From Lachnospiraceae bacterium (lineage in GTDB: Bacteria > Bacillota > Clostridia > Lachnospirales > Lachnospiraceae), in contig JAUNDD010000008.1 in NCBI GenBank assembly GCA_030526245.1, positions 1 to 64,000 on the forward strand: a stretch of DNA of 64,000 nt, in the 5' to 3' direction. This document shows positions 27,759 through 36,651 of this stretch, one piece after another. The notes under the pieces are model-generated. The model had not been told where the DNA came from, made no database searches, and saw only the letters and a program-made list of their open reading frames with translations. How positions within the stretch are numbered: the stretch's first letter is position 1; each line of letters begins with the position of its first letter. A program made the translations under genes and the position numbers.

Positions 27759-28037
27759 ATGCATCTCGAAGAATCACTCTGCGCTCTGCGCACCCTGGCC
27801 CGCAGCAACGAAGCCCTGCGTCAGGCCCTGTTAGATACCCGCACCCAGACCGATCCCCTTCTCTCCTTCTGCCGGCTGGCCCAGGAAAACGGCATCGACA
27901 TCTCCCTCATTGACCTGGTCTGCGCCGGCGAGGAAGCCTACGCCGCCATGCGCCGCAGTACCAACGGAGGTGGTGAGAACTCACCGCTGCTGGACGGAGA
28001 AGACGATTATTACGAGCTGTTTCTGGCCAGCCTGTAA
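27759..28037 (+). CDS. small protein, weakly Nif11-leader-like
   Basis: 92 aa, starting at ATG 27759 after AGAAAGG. Residues 1-60 look like a helical Nif11-type domain (ALRTLARSNEALRQALLD, then DPLLSFCRLAQENGIDIS), a fold found in RiPP leader peptides but also in free-standing proteins. The tail is Gly/Asn then acidic (LLDGEDDYYELFLASL). No maturation enzyme or exporter is nearby, so a peptide natural product is not supported. The frame extends upstream into repeat copy B, which I do not count as coding. It is one of the few plus-strand genes in this part. Confidence 0.6.
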   Translation: MHLEESLCALRTLARSNEALRQALLDTRTQTDPLLSFCRLAQENGIDISLIDLVCAGEEAYAAMRRSTNGGGENSPLLDGEDDYYELFLASL

Positions 28038-28139
28038 GAGATCCCCTTTTTCGTACTCGATCTTCCCCATTTTCAACGTGAATTATAGAATATCCCGGCT
28101 GCTGCTTTGTCCCTTTTGAGCGCAGACAGCTGCCTTCAT

Positions 28140-28168
28140 CCAAAAACCATCAAAATGATGGTTTTTCT
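28140..28168. terminator. bidirectional terminator between convergent genes
   Basis: AAAAACCATCA and TGATGGTTTTT form an 11-bp stem with T-runs on both strands, between the small plus-strand gene and mazG. ATGGTTTT is repeated twice more downstream. Confidence 0.75.
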
Positions 28169-28203
28169 TTATGGTTTTGCCATCATTTTAATGGTTTTCC
28201 AGA

Positions 28204-28677
28204 TCAGCTAAAGCCTTTTCTTTGCTTTGCCGCTTCGATCAGGCTAATGGATTCCTCAAAAGCCACCTTCAGATCGTCCTCATCCCTGGTCTTCCCCGCC
28301 TTCTCACGTTGTTTGATCTCTTCCCAGCGCACCAGCACCTCACCGGAGCTGTCGATCTGCTCCGTACCAAACACATGAGGATGCCGACGGATCATCTTGT
28401 CGATCACGCCCTGAATCACCTCATCCATGGTAAAGTACCCCTCCTCCTCGGCGATCTGGGCATGCATCACCACCTGCAAAAGCAGATCTCCCAGCTCCTC
28501 CTTCAGATTGTCCGAATCACCCGTCCGGGAGAGAATGTTGATTCCTCCGATCACCTCCGCTGCCTCTTCAATGCAGGGGAGCTTTAAGCTCTCGTGGGTC
28601 TGCTCCCGATCCCAGGGGCAGCCATCCGGCGCCCGAAGACGCCGCAGCACATTTTCAAATTCCTCAAACTTCGTCAT
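28204..28677 (-). CDS. mazG: MazG nucleoside triphosphate pyrophosphohydrolase
   Basis: 157 aa, a single MazG domain (E. coli MazG has two). It hydrolyses NTPs or dNTPs to the monophosphate, as a house-cleaning enzyme. Features are LRAPDGCPWDREQTHESL near the N-terminus and the metal-binding EEAAEV (about 38-43) and EELGDLLLQVVMHAQ (about 60-74) acidic helices. ATG 28677 follows AAGGGA; the nine codons upstream to 28704 are not conserved. It faces the small plus-strand gene across a shared terminator. Confidence 0.92.
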   Translation of the reverse strand: MTKFEEFENVLRRLRAPDGCPWDREQTHESLKLPCIEEAAEVIGGINILSRTGDSDNLKEELGDLLLQVVMHAQIAEEEGYFTMDEVIQGVIDKMIRRHPHVFGTEQIDSSGEVLVRWEEIKQREKAGKTRDEDDLKVAFEESISLIEAAKQRKGFS

Positions 28678-28729
28678 AAATTTCCCTTCGTTACCCCTAA
28701 CCACTCACATGTCCGATGTAGATACTAAA

Positions 28730-28755
28730 GGCCAGACGTGCATAGCACGCTGGCC
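28730..28755 (-). terminator. hairpin downstream of the GH5 gene
   Basis: GGCCAGACGTGC pairs with GCACGCTGGCC around ATA; on the minus strand TTTAG follows. It lies in the 197-bp gap between the GH5 gene and mazG. The T-run is short, so termination may be partial. Confidence 0.45.
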
Positions 28756-28874
28756 GTTTGGCAACATTTATCTGAACACTTTCCTTTGTTATTACCGACC
28801 TCACAGGAAATCCAGCTCGATTTTCCCATACAGCAAAATGCAGAGGAAGCTCCTGGCGGCATCCTGTCAGCCGC

Positions 28875-29912
28875 TTAAAGTATCTCAATAAACCGGTCCT
28901 TAATGGACTTGAAGCTCTCATCCACCAGGCCAAAATCCTTTTCCTTATAATTCCACAGTGCCCGTCCGATTCCATACTTCTTAAAGGTGGCATGGATATC
29001 GCTGAGCCAGCGAAGCTTGTCCTCATTATTGGCCAAATCGATGACTCCATACTCTCCGCAGTACAGCGCCACCCCGGCTTTTTCGGCCGCCTCGATGGCC
29101 GGTGCAAAGATCTTCTCAAAGAACTCGGTACCAATCTCGCCGGCATTCTCTGAAAAGATGGCTCCCGCCAGATCATCCGTCAGCTCCATACTGGCACCCC
29201 GATACTCTTCCAGGGTCTTCGGGTAACCGATCCGGAAATCCGAGGGCATGTAGTCGACCCAGTAAGCTCCCTGATGAGAAAATACCATGGGCTCGTAGCA
29301 GTGGAAGTTATAGACCACCCGCTCATCCACCGGAATATCCAGCAGCGGAACGCTCAGCACATTGTTGTAGCAGACACCACCGATGACGATATAGGTCTGC
29401 GGTGCGATCGAACGAATCAGCCGGATGTATTTGCCGCAGATCTCATTCCAGGCATCCACTACCTCATGCAGCACCACCTCATTGAGCGGCTCGAAGGCCA
29501 CCTGCTCCGGATAATCCTTAAAGCGCTCGGCAAGCTTTGTCCAGAGCGCAAAGAACCGCTCCTGCAGTGCCTCGTCATAAAAGAATTTCTTACGATCCAT
29601 ATCCTTTTTCAGCGGATCAAAGGAATAGCCGTAGCACTCATGCAGGTCGATCAGCATGTGCAGGCCATACTTTTCGCACCATTTCCGGCAGTTTTCCAGG
29701 TACGCAAACCCGCTCTCAATGCTGTTTCCCTCTTCATCCTCCAGCACATTGTAGTCCACCGGCACACGCACATGGTCAAACTTCAAACCGGCAATATACG
29801 CAATGTCCTCTTCCGTGATAAAGGTATCAAAATGCTTTGTATCGTATTCTGCAAACTGGGAGATCCAGCCGCCCAGGTTTACACCCTTCTGAAAACCCTC
29901 GAATTTTTTCAT
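28875..29912 (-). CDS. glycoside hydrolase family 5-type glycosidase, cytoplasmic
   Basis: 345 aa. The GH5 fold runs throughout: KGVNLGGWISQF at the N-terminus, DHVRVPVDY, DLHECYG, the acid/base FEPLNEV (about residue 150) and the nucleophile YCGEYGVID (about 282). No signal peptide, so it should act on imported oligosaccharides such as beta-glucosides or beta-mannosides; the exact substrate cannot be read. ATG 29912 follows GGGAAGGG. It lies 61 bp after the rsmH-like gene, the gap being a short tandem repeat. Confidence 0.9.
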   Translation of the reverse strand: MKKFEGFQKGVNLGGWISQFAEYDTKHFDTFITEEDIAYIAGLKFDHVRVPVDYNVLEDEEGNSIESGFAYLENCRKWCEKYGLHMLIDLHECYGYSFDPLKKDMDRKKFFYDEALQERFFALWTKLAERFKDYPEQVAFEPLNEVVLHEVVDAWNEICGKYIRLIRSIAPQTYIVIGGVCYNNVLSVPLLDIPVDERVVYNFHCYEPMVFSHQGAYWVDYMPSDFRIGYPKTLEEYRGASMELTDDLAGAIFSENAGEIGTEFFEKIFAPAIEAAEKAGVALYCGEYGVIDLANNEDKLRWLSDIHATFKKYGIGRALWNYKEKDFGLVDESFKSIKDRFIEIL

Positions 29913-29920
29913 ATCCCTTC

Positions 29921-29973
29921 CCTGCTTTCTCAAAACACACTTTGCTTTCTTAAAACGGCTTTGCTTTCTTTGA
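29921..29973. repeat. 20-bp tandem repeat between rsmH and the GH5 gene
   Basis: Three consecutive units share TTTGCTTTCTTAAAAC with small changes (29921-29940, 29941-29959, 29960-about 29973). They begin directly after the rsmH-like stop on the minus strand and run into the ribosome binding site of the GH5 gene. Confidence 0.75.
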
Positions 29974-31038
29974 TTACGCCTTCACTGCCCACCGCATCTT
30001 GGTGGATCTCGCTCTCGGATTCAAACGGCATTCCTCCGCTGATGGACGAATCACATCCCCGGCCACCTCGGCATAGGTTCCGTTTCGCAGCCCGTCCTTA
30101 AAGGCCTTCTTCACCAGCCGGTCCTCGCCGGAGTGGAAGGTCAGGATCGCCGCCCGTCCTCCCGGCTTCAATACACCCGGCAGCTTTTCCAGGAAATCAT
30201 AGAGCACTTCAAACTCACTGTTTACATCGATCCGGAGTGCCTGGAAGGTCCGGGCACATGACTTTTTCACCGCCTCTTCCTTTTCCTCCTTCGGCAGCCG
30301 GACCAGTGCCTTTTCGATCGCGGCCTTCAGCTGCGTGGTGGTCTCAATCACATTTCCACGGCGCATCTCGTTAAACACAGTGGCAGCAATCTCCGTCGCG
30401 TAGGGCTCATCCGAGTTTTCAATGAGCATGGATTCAAACTCATCCCTTGTGATGCTGCGAAGCCTCTCGGCTGCGCTCTCCCCATGGGTTGGATCCAGCC
30501 GAAGATCCAGCGGTCCGTCTGTTTTATAGGAAAAGCCCCGCTCCGGGTTATCGATCTGCATGGAGGAGACACCCAGGTCAGCCAGCAGGAAATCCACCGG
30601 CCCCAGCTCCCTTGCCACCTCATCGATGTTGGCGAAATTGATTCGGCGGAACTGGAAGATCTCCTCCCCGAAGCCGGCATCCCGCAGCCGCTGCACGGTC
30701 TTTTCCGACTCGATGGGGTCGATGTCCAGACTCACCAGTCGGCCCTCACCCTGAAGCTGCTCCATCATCCGGCGAGAGTGTCCGCCGTACCCTAAGGTGC
30801 AGTCCATGCCATGCTGTCCCGGCTGGATCTGCAGAAAGTCCAGGATCTCCTGGACCATGATGGAGATATGCATGCCCGCCGGGGTCGACCCCTTTTCGAT
30901 CACATGAGCCACCACATCCGCATACTTTTCCGGATCATGCTCCTTGTACTTTTCTTCAAACTTCTTCGGATATTTTCCCGAATAGCGCACCCGGCGCTTA
31001 TGTGGTGCCTCTCCTGCTGCTGTCTGTTGTTTTTCCAT
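29974..31038 (-). CDS. rsmH: 16S rRNA (cytosine-1402 N4) methyltransferase, RsmH paralogue
   Basis: 354 aa. RsmH methylates C1402 of 16S rRNA with SAM. Conserved parts are MDCTLGYGGHSRRM (SAM-binding region, about 79-92), LDIDP, DFLLADLGVSSMQIDNPERGFSY, and the C-terminal FHSGEDRLVKK and NPRARSTKMRW. The N-terminal 50 residues are an extra basic stretch (KRRVRYSGKYPKKFEEKYKEHD). Ordinary rsmH lies in the division and cell-wall cluster beside mraZ and ftsL; this one does not, so it is probably the second, RsmH2-like paralogue. ATG 31038 has AAAGGAG 4 nt upstream. Confidence 0.88.
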   Translation of the reverse strand: MEKQQTAAGEAPHKRRVRYSGKYPKKFEEKYKEHDPEKYADVVAHVIEKGSTPAGMHISIMVQEILDFLQIQPGQHGMDCTLGYGGHSRRMMEQLQGEGRLVSLDIDPIESEKTVQRLRDAGFGEEIFQFRRINFANIDEVARELGPVDFLLADLGVSSMQIDNPERGFSYKTDGPLDLRLDPTHGESAAERLRSITRDEFESMLIENSDEPYATEIAATVFNEMRRGNVIETTTQLKAAIEKALVRLPKEEKEEAVKKSCARTFQALRIDVNSEFEVLYDFLEKLPGVLKPGGRAAILTFHSGEDRLVKKAFKDGLRNGTYAEVAGDVIRPSAEECRLNPRARSTKMRWAVKA

Positions 31039-31173
31039 ATATCTCCTTTGCATGATCTACCCAGAACGACCTTGTCACAGTGGGGTTTTCGGTTCGGTTA
31101 TTGTTTCTGCGTGATCCCTCCCACTGCAAACCGCCTTCTGCTTCTTCCTCTTCTTTCCGGCTTCTGCCTGCCT

Positions 31174-31944
31174 TCAGATCTCGATGCTTTCCGCGTCCAT
31201 ACAACATTCGCTCCAGTCATCTCCGCTGATGGCATCCCGGATCTGCTGCATCCGTCCATCCAGCGCCGCGCTGGCCTGAGCACAGCGGCAGAGCTCCTCC
31301 GTCAGAACCTTCTGCTTCTCCGGCGGCAGATCCTTTTTATAGCGCAGCTTGTGATCCAGACTCGCCCAGAAATCCATGGCGATGGTCCTGAACTGCACCT
31401 CCACCTTCATGGGGCGCTTTTCATTCTCCAGAAAGATGGGCACCTCCACGATCAGATGCAGGCTGCGATAGCCGCTGGGCTTGGGATTTTTGATGTAATC
31501 CTTGGTGGCCAGCAGCTTGATATCATCCTGCTTCACAAAGCTCTCCGCCAGCCGATAGATATCCTCCGGGAACGAACAGATGACCCGAACCCCGGCAATA
31601 TCGGTGATGTTCTCCATGATCGCCTCCACCGTGAGAGGCACATTGCGATCCCGGATCTTTCGCACCAGCGAATCCATGGACTTGATCCTGGACTTGATGG
31701 ACTCGATGGGATTGGCATCGTAGGTCAGGGAAAACTGTTCATCCAGCACCTTAAACTTTGTTTCCACTTCCATGATGGCACAGCGATAGTAGGCGATCAT
31801 GGTATCAAAGGGTGCCGTATTCTTTTCCACAAAATTCAAAAACTCATCGGACAGCAGTGTCTTCTTCAGCTGTTTACGCCGGTATTCCTGAACCTGCTCC
31901 CGCTTTTCATGAATGGTTTCCAGTGCATTTTGAATCGTATCCAT
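31174..31944 (-). CDS. small alarmone synthetase, RelA/SpoT domain (p)ppGpp synthase
   Basis: 256 aa. This is a synthetase-only protein of the YjbM/YwaC type: the RelA_SpoT core has the RIKSMDSLVRKI helix, ITDIAGVRVICSF (about 105-117), KNPKPSGYRSLHL (ATP and GDP binding) and VEVQFRTIAMDFWASLDHKLRY. No HD hydrolase, TGS or ACT domain is present. It would make (p)ppGpp under envelope or nutrient stress, regulated transcriptionally. ATG 31944 follows GGAGGAAGTAC; the 44 codons upstream to 32076 are not conserved. Its C-terminal 30 residues are acidic. Confidence 0.9.
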   Translation of the reverse strand: MDTIQNALETIHEKREQVQEYRRKQLKKTLLSDEFLNFVEKNTAPFDTMIAYYRCAIMEVETKFKVLDEQFSLTYDANPIESIKSRIKSMDSLVRKIRDRNVPLTVEAIMENITDIAGVRVICSFPEDIYRLAESFVKQDDIKLLATKDYIKNPKPSGYRSLHLIVEVPIFLENEKRPMKVEVQFRTIAMDFWASLDHKLRYKKDLPPEKQKVLTEELCRCAQASAALDGRMQQIRDAISGDDWSECCMDAESIEI

Positions 31945-32102
31945 GTACTTCCTCCGCGAGGTATTGCCTCCATGCTGCATCAATTTCTTACTCAATCCGG
32001 TACCTGTGCACGCTGTTTTACCGAATACATGTCCACTCAGAACGTCTGTGGCTCTCCTCGTTTTCCAGAAAACCATCTTGTCCGAACGCTCATCGCTGAC
32101 CT

Positions 32103-33434
32103 TTATGCTTCGATCCGATATCCATCTTCCTCCACCGAAAGCTTCGTCTCATAAAAGGCCGTCATTGCCTGCCGCATATACAGCGGATCCTTCGTTCCGG
32201 CGGTCTCATAGGGCGAATGCATGGCCAGCTGGGCCACTCCGATATCGATGGTATTCAGCGAAACATGCATATTGGAGAGATTTCCCAGCGTGGAGCCTCC
32301 CGGCACATCCGAATGATTCACATAGGTCTGGGTCGGAACCTCCGCCTTCTGGCAGATCATTTTGAAGATCGCCGCCGACACCGCATCCGTGGTGTACTTC
32401 TGATTGGCATTGTATTTGATCAGCACGCCCCCGTTCATCACCGGACGGTTGGTAGGATCCGCCTTTTCCGGATAGTTGGGGTGTACCGCATGTCCATTAT
32501 CTGCCGAAAGCATGAAGGATCGGTGAACAGCCATCCTGTAATCCTCGTCGCTGCCACCCAGGCAGGCATTGATGCGCTCCAGGGTATCCTGCAGGAAGGT
32601 AGAGCAGGCGCCCTGCTTCGTGCCGCTGCCCACTTCCTCGTTATCAAAGATGCAGCAGACCTTGATCTGTCCGTCCCTGGCCGGCCGGCTGCCAGAAAGC
32701 GCCCGGACACTGGCATAGGCACAGAGCAGATCATCCAGCTTCGGAGCCGAGAAAAAGGCCTGCTGCTCTCCCCAGATCGTTCCCGGGGTTCTCGGATACA
32801 GCATCAGATCCGCCGATACCACTGCTTCTTTCTCGATTCCGGCCGACTCCGCCACCTCATCCCAGAAAGCGCCGGCTTCCCGGCCCTCCCCGTACAGGGG
32901 CATGATCTCCTTCTGGATCTCAAACCGGTGGCCTTCATTGGCACTGCGGTCCATATGAATCGCCAGGGAGGGAAGCATCAGAAGATCCCGGTCCACCTGC
33001 ACCAGCCGGGTCTTCAAGGCGCCCTCCTCCTGTACCAGAAGTCGCCCTGCCACCGAAAGCGGCCGGTCAAACCAGGGACCGATCAGCATGCCGCCATATT
33101 TTTCCACATTCAGGGTCACATATCGCCCCTCTTTTCCACGTTCCGGGTTCTCTTTGATCTTAAATGTGGGGGAATCGCTGTGGGAAGCGATGATATGAAA
33201 ATGATCTGCCGTCTTTTCCGGCAGACAAAAGGCGATGACCGACGAATCTCCCCGCACCACGTAGTAGCCGGCCCCCGGCTTCAGCTCCCACTTTACATGC
33301 TCATACAGTCTCGAGTATCCCTGCTGCTCCAGCATCTGCGTCACATTTCGAACCACATGATAAGGACTCGGGCTGTCTTCAATAAACCGGATCAGCTCTC
33401 TTGTTTCTTCTATGAATTTATCCTTCGTATGCAT
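32103..33434 (-). CDS. M18 family aminopeptidase
   Basis: 443 aa. M18 zinc aminopeptidases remove N-terminal (often acidic) residues in the cytoplasm. Metal ligands are visible: the His in IIASHSDSPTFKIK, the Asp/Glu in CIFDNEEVGSGTKQG, LSADNGHAVHPNYPEK, and a C-terminal MHSPYETAGTKDPLYM His. GGVLIKYNANQKY lies near residue 345. ATG 33434 is chosen since the fold starts there and AGGGAGA lies upstream; the frame is open for another 110 codons over the neighbouring rsmJ. Its start is 47 nt downstream of the rsmJ stop. Confidence 0.93.
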   Translation of the reverse strand: MHTKDKFIEETRELIRFIEDSPSPYHVVRNVTQMLEQQGYSRLYEHVKWELKPGAGYYVVRGDSSVIAFCLPEKTADHFHIIASHSDSPTFKIKENPERGKEGRYVTLNVEKYGGMLIGPWFDRPLSVAGRLLVQEEGALKTRLVQVDRDLLMLPSLAIHMDRSANEGHRFEIQKEIMPLYGEGREAGAFWDEVAESAGIEKEAVVSADLMLYPRTPGTIWGEQQAFFSAPKLDDLLCAYASVRALSGSRPARDGQIKVCCIFDNEEVGSGTKQGACSTFLQDTLERINACLGGSDEDYRMAVHRSFMLSADNGHAVHPNYPEKADPTNRPVMNGGVLIKYNANQKYTTDAVSAAIFKMICQKAEVPTQTYVNHSDVPGGSTLGNLSNMHVSLNTIDIGVAQLAMHSPYETAGTKDPLYMRQAMTAFYETKLSVEEDGYRIEA

Positions 33435-33481
33435 TCCTGTAATCTCCCTTTTCTGTCCCCTCATTTGCGCTTCGCACACTC

Positions 33482-34270
33482 TCATCCCCTGGCGATCGTA
33501 AAGCAGTCGTACCGGATCGCCTTGCCGCTCAGGGAATAATCCGGCCTGCGTCCTGCCAGATAAGCACCCTTGATCGGACGCTTGATCACCACCTTGCGGG
33601 GACCTGCCGTCAGTGCCGCCTCCAGCATTTCCTCCTCCGTACTGCAGGGATTCTCCAGCTGATGCAGCAGCTGGAACTTCTTTTTCACCAGCGCACTTTT
33701 CTGCCTCTCCGGGAACATGGGGTCCAGCACCACCACATCCGGCCGTTCCGCTTCCCGGGCACACTCTCCGATCTGCCGCAGAGCCCTGATACTGTCTCCT
33801 TCCTGCAGCCTCATACGCGAAACGATGGCCTCCAGCTCCGGAAGCTGGGCCGCCCGGCGCAGGGCATCCCGCAAAAGTGCGGCAATCACCGGATCATACT
33901 CAAACAGCTGCACCTCAAAACCAGCCGCTGCCAGCAGGATCGAATCCTCTCCCAGTCCGGCGGTGGCATCCACCGCTTTCGGCCGCCGCTCCCACTCATG
34001 GCTTCCCTTGATCCGGGCTGCCTTCACCAGAAACTCCCGCTCCAGGTTGGCCTGCCTGAGCCTGGGCAGCATCCGGGTAAAATCCCCCCTCAGCTGCTGG
34101 ACATTCTTCCCGCTCAGGGAATCCGTAAGCGAAAGTCCCTTTTCCCCGTAGCGAAGAATCAGTTCCTCCTGCCCTGCTTCCTCTTCTGAGAGTGTCACCT
34201 CCATATGCAGATGCTGCGCTACCGCTGCTGCTTCGTCTAAATACTGCTCCTGTTCTGCGAAAACGATCAC
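33482..34270 (-). CDS. rsmJ: 16S rRNA m2G1516 methyltransferase, RsmJ-type
   Basis: 262 aa. The SAM-dependent fold shows VDATAGLGEDSILLAAAG (about 99-116), LFEYDPVIAALLRDAL, the RsmJ motif VVVLDPMFPERQKSALVKKK (about 182-201) and VIKRPIKG. In E. coli RsmJ modifies G1516 of 16S rRNA. The start is GTG at 34270, with GGAG 10 nt before it. It is probably cotranscribed with the downstream M18 peptidase gene. Confidence 0.85.
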   Translation of the reverse strand: MIVFAEQEQYLDEAAAVAQHLHMEVTLSEEEAGQEELILRYGEKGLSLTDSLSGKNVQQLRGDFTRMLPRLRQANLEREFLVKAARIKGSHEWERRPKAVDATAGLGEDSILLAAAGFEVQLFEYDPVIAALLRDALRRAAQLPELEAIVSRMRLQEGDSIRALRQIGECAREAERPDVVVLDPMFPERQKSALVKKKFQLLHQLENPCSTEEEMLEAALTAGPRKVVIKRPIKGAYLAGRRPDYSLSGKAIRYDCFTIARG

Positions 34271-34518
34271 GTACTCTAGTCTCCTTCAATCTCTGATGCC
34301 GGTTAAGCTGTCAACCGCAGGAGCACAGACCGCACTCCTGAAAAAGCATTTTTTCGTATTAGTCCGGTTATTTTTCGGACAATCGACCGGCTACTGTGTA
34401 TGCCTACATGATACAGCAGCTTCTATCCTTTGCATAGTATGCTCATAGCAAATAGCACAAAGAAATCTTTCATTTTTCGGTTTGATGCAACAAATTAACA
34501 CCCCCTTTCAGATAAGGA

Positions 34519-34548
34519 TTGCTATCCTGCACACAGATATGATACTAT
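34519..34548 (+). promoter_or_regulatory. putative promoter of the EAL gene
   Basis: TTGCTA and TACTAT are 18 nt apart, about 35 nt before the ATG at 34584. The rest of 34271-34518 holds weak stems (AGGAG/CTCCT at about 34318-34338, GTCCG/CGGAC at 34362-34380) and no gene. Confidence 0.5.
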
Positions 34549-34583
34549 TTGCTCAAACGTTTAAGTTACGGAAGGAAACAACC

Positions 34584-36554
34584 ATGTATAGCGTCATTTA
34601 TCAACTTGTACCGCCAGTACTTTTCAGTCTTTCGCTCATATCACTGGTACTGGCCTTTGTATCCATGCTGATGCAGTTTCACTACGAAAAACTGAAATCG
34701 CTGATCGTTAAACTGGAGCTCGGCACGGCCGTATTTCTGCTTTGCATGGCCATCACGGCCATAACAGACCAGATTCCTTCACCGGCCTATCGCCTGGTTT
34801 CGATCCTCACCAGCGATGTCACCGTCATACTGGCTGTGGTCTGTCTGTATCTGTACCATCAGTATCTGACACTCCTGTTCATGAGTAAGGGACATTTTAA
34901 AAAGCTGCCCGGTCTCCTGCTGGCTGGCTTTGTCCTGTCCGGAGTATGGTTCGGATACAGCCTGGTTACCCTGGCTACAGGAAATCTGTTTACGATTGAT
35001 CCAAACAATACCTTTCATGCCGGGCCCCTTTACCATCTGCAGGGTGTTTTCCCTCTCCTGATCGAGATCCTGGAGCTGAGTTTTATCCTCCGACACAGGA
35101 ACAGGCTTGAAAAGAACGAAAAGACCTGCCTGTTCCTCGCTCACTTTTTTCTGATGAGCTCTTCCTGTTTTCAGTTCTGGCCGGTGGGCTGCCTGTTCTG
35201 TCCGGTCTCGATTTTTCTTGCCGCCGTCTGCCTGTACTGCCATACCGTTGTGCAGCAGAATGCGCATCTGCAAAAAGCGGCCTACACGGAGATTCAGACC
35301 GGTCTTCCCAATGCCTATGGCTATATGTATGTCATCGACAAAAAAATAGCCCAGGGAACTGCCACCAACTATAATGCCTACTATCTGGATGTAAGGGGGG
35401 TCGGTGCTCTGAACCGGCAATACGGGAAGGAGATAACGGACGAAGTTCTGTCCCGCTACACACAAAAGTTAAGCACCTGGTTTCTGGAGGACGAACTGCT
35501 CGGCCGTCTGGGCGGCAACCTGTACGTAGCCCTGGCTCGCCGAAGCCGCAATGACGAGTTTCTTCGGATGATCTCCGATATCCCGGTAGAGATCGTTGTC
35601 AACCAGAAAAAAATCACGCTTCACATGGCGGCCATCGCCGGATGCTATGAGATCCCGGCCAACATCAAGGTAGCCGGACAGGTTTTTGGAAAAATCTCCA
35701 GTGCCGTTGCCTATGCCAAAAACGTGGCTAAGGTTCCCTATGTCTTTCTTGATGCTGAGATGGAACAGAAAATATATCAGGAAAAGGTGCTGCTGCAGGA
35801 TATCCAGAACGGTCTTCAGAAAGGGGAATTTGTTGCTTTCTATCAGCCCCAGGTCGATACGGTTTCCGGCAACATCTATGGATGTGAGGCATTGGTCCGC
35901 TGGGAAAAGGATGGAAAACTGATCCCTCCCTGTCACTTTATTCCTGCCATGGAAAAAAACAATCTGATCTGCAGTCTGGATTTTTGCATCCTGGAAAATG
36001 TGTGCCGGGATCTTCGGGAATGGCTCGACAAGGGCCTGATCCCGCCGAAAGCCTCGGTCAATCTGTCGAGAAAAAATCTGGGGAACCCGCATCTGGTAGA
36101 AGATATTATGGCGCTCCTGGAAAAATATGCGATCCCGTCCCACTTACTTCAGATCGAAGTGACTGAAACCACGGATGACTATCCGCTGACCAGACTGCGG
36201 GAGGTCGTGGATGAGCTGCACACCTGCGGAATCAGTGTGGCCATCGACGACTTTGGAACCGGCAGTTCCTCCATCAGTCTGCTGAAGGAGATCCACTTTG
36301 ATCTGCTGAAAATCGACAAAACCTTTGTGGAATACAGAAACGAAAAGGAAAAGAACCTTTTGGCGTACATCATCGAAATGTCGAAGGCCATCGATATCCA
36401 CGTCCTTGCGGAAGGAGTGGAAGATCCCCTGCAGGTACAGCTTCTAAAGGATATGGATTGTACCCTGATCCAGGGCTATGTCTTCGACCGGCCTCTCCAA
36501 AAGGTGGATTTTGTGAAAAGACTGGAGCAGCAAAGCTACTGCCTGAACGGATGA
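34584..36554 (+). CDS. membrane c-di-GMP phosphodiesterase (degenerate GGDEF plus EAL)
   Basis: 656 aa. About seven membrane segments cover residues 1-230. A GGDEF-like domain follows (about 245-390), but its active motif reads GRLGGNLY, so it should not make c-di-GMP and may bind GTP or only regulate. The EAL domain (about 405-650) keeps the catalytic set: CEALVRW, NLSRKN, the Glu in IEVTETTDD, the IDDFGTGSSS pair, the Lys in LLKIDKTF, AEGVE and QGYVFD. It is therefore a likely active phosphodiesterase lowering c-di-GMP. ATG 34584 follows GGAAGGAAA. It is divergently transcribed from rsmJ and ends in its own terminator. Confidence 0.92.
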   Translation: MYSVIYQLVPPVLFSLSLISLVLAFVSMLMQFHYEKLKSLIVKLELGTAVFLLCMAITAITDQIPSPAYRLVSILTSDVTVILAVVCLYLYHQYLTLLFMSKGHFKKLPGLLLAGFVLSGVWFGYSLVTLATGNLFTIDPNNTFHAGPLYHLQGVFPLLIEILELSFILRHRNRLEKNEKTCLFLAHFFLMSSSCFQFWPVGCLFCPVSIFLAAVCLYCHTVVQQNAHLQKAAYTEIQTGLPNAYGYMYVIDKKIAQGTATNYNAYYLDVRGVGALNRQYGKEITDEVLSRYTQKLSTWFLEDELLGRLGGNLYVALARRSRNDEFLRMISDIPVEIVVNQKKITLHMAAIAGCYEIPANIKVAGQVFGKISSAVAYAKNVAKVPYVFLDAEMEQKIYQEKVLLQDIQNGLQKGEFVAFYQPQVDTVSGNIYGCEALVRWEKDGKLIPPCHFIPAMEKNNLICSLDFCILENVCRDLREWLDKGLIPPKASVNLSRKNLGNPHLVEDIMALLEKYAIPSHLLQIEVTETTDDYPLTRLREVVDELHTCGISVAIDDFGTGSSSISLLKEIHFDLLKIDKTFVEYRNEKEKNLLAYIIEMSKAIDIHVLAEGVEDPLQVQLLKDMDCTLIQGYVFDRPLQKVDFVKRLEQQSYCLNG

Positions 36555-36564
36555 AACATTAACA

Positions 36565-36607
36565 AAAACCGGATGAATGCGTATGTACCATTCATCCGGT
36601 TTTTTCT
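36565..36607. terminator. bidirectional terminator between the EAL gene and larE
   Basis: AAAAACCGGATGAATG pairs with CATTCATCCGGTTTTTT around a short loop, with good T-runs on both strands. It ends the plus-strand EAL gene and the minus-strand larE. Confidence 0.88.
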
Positions 36608-36651
36608 GATTACGATCTGTTTCTATGTCTATCTGACATCTCCGTCGGCGC

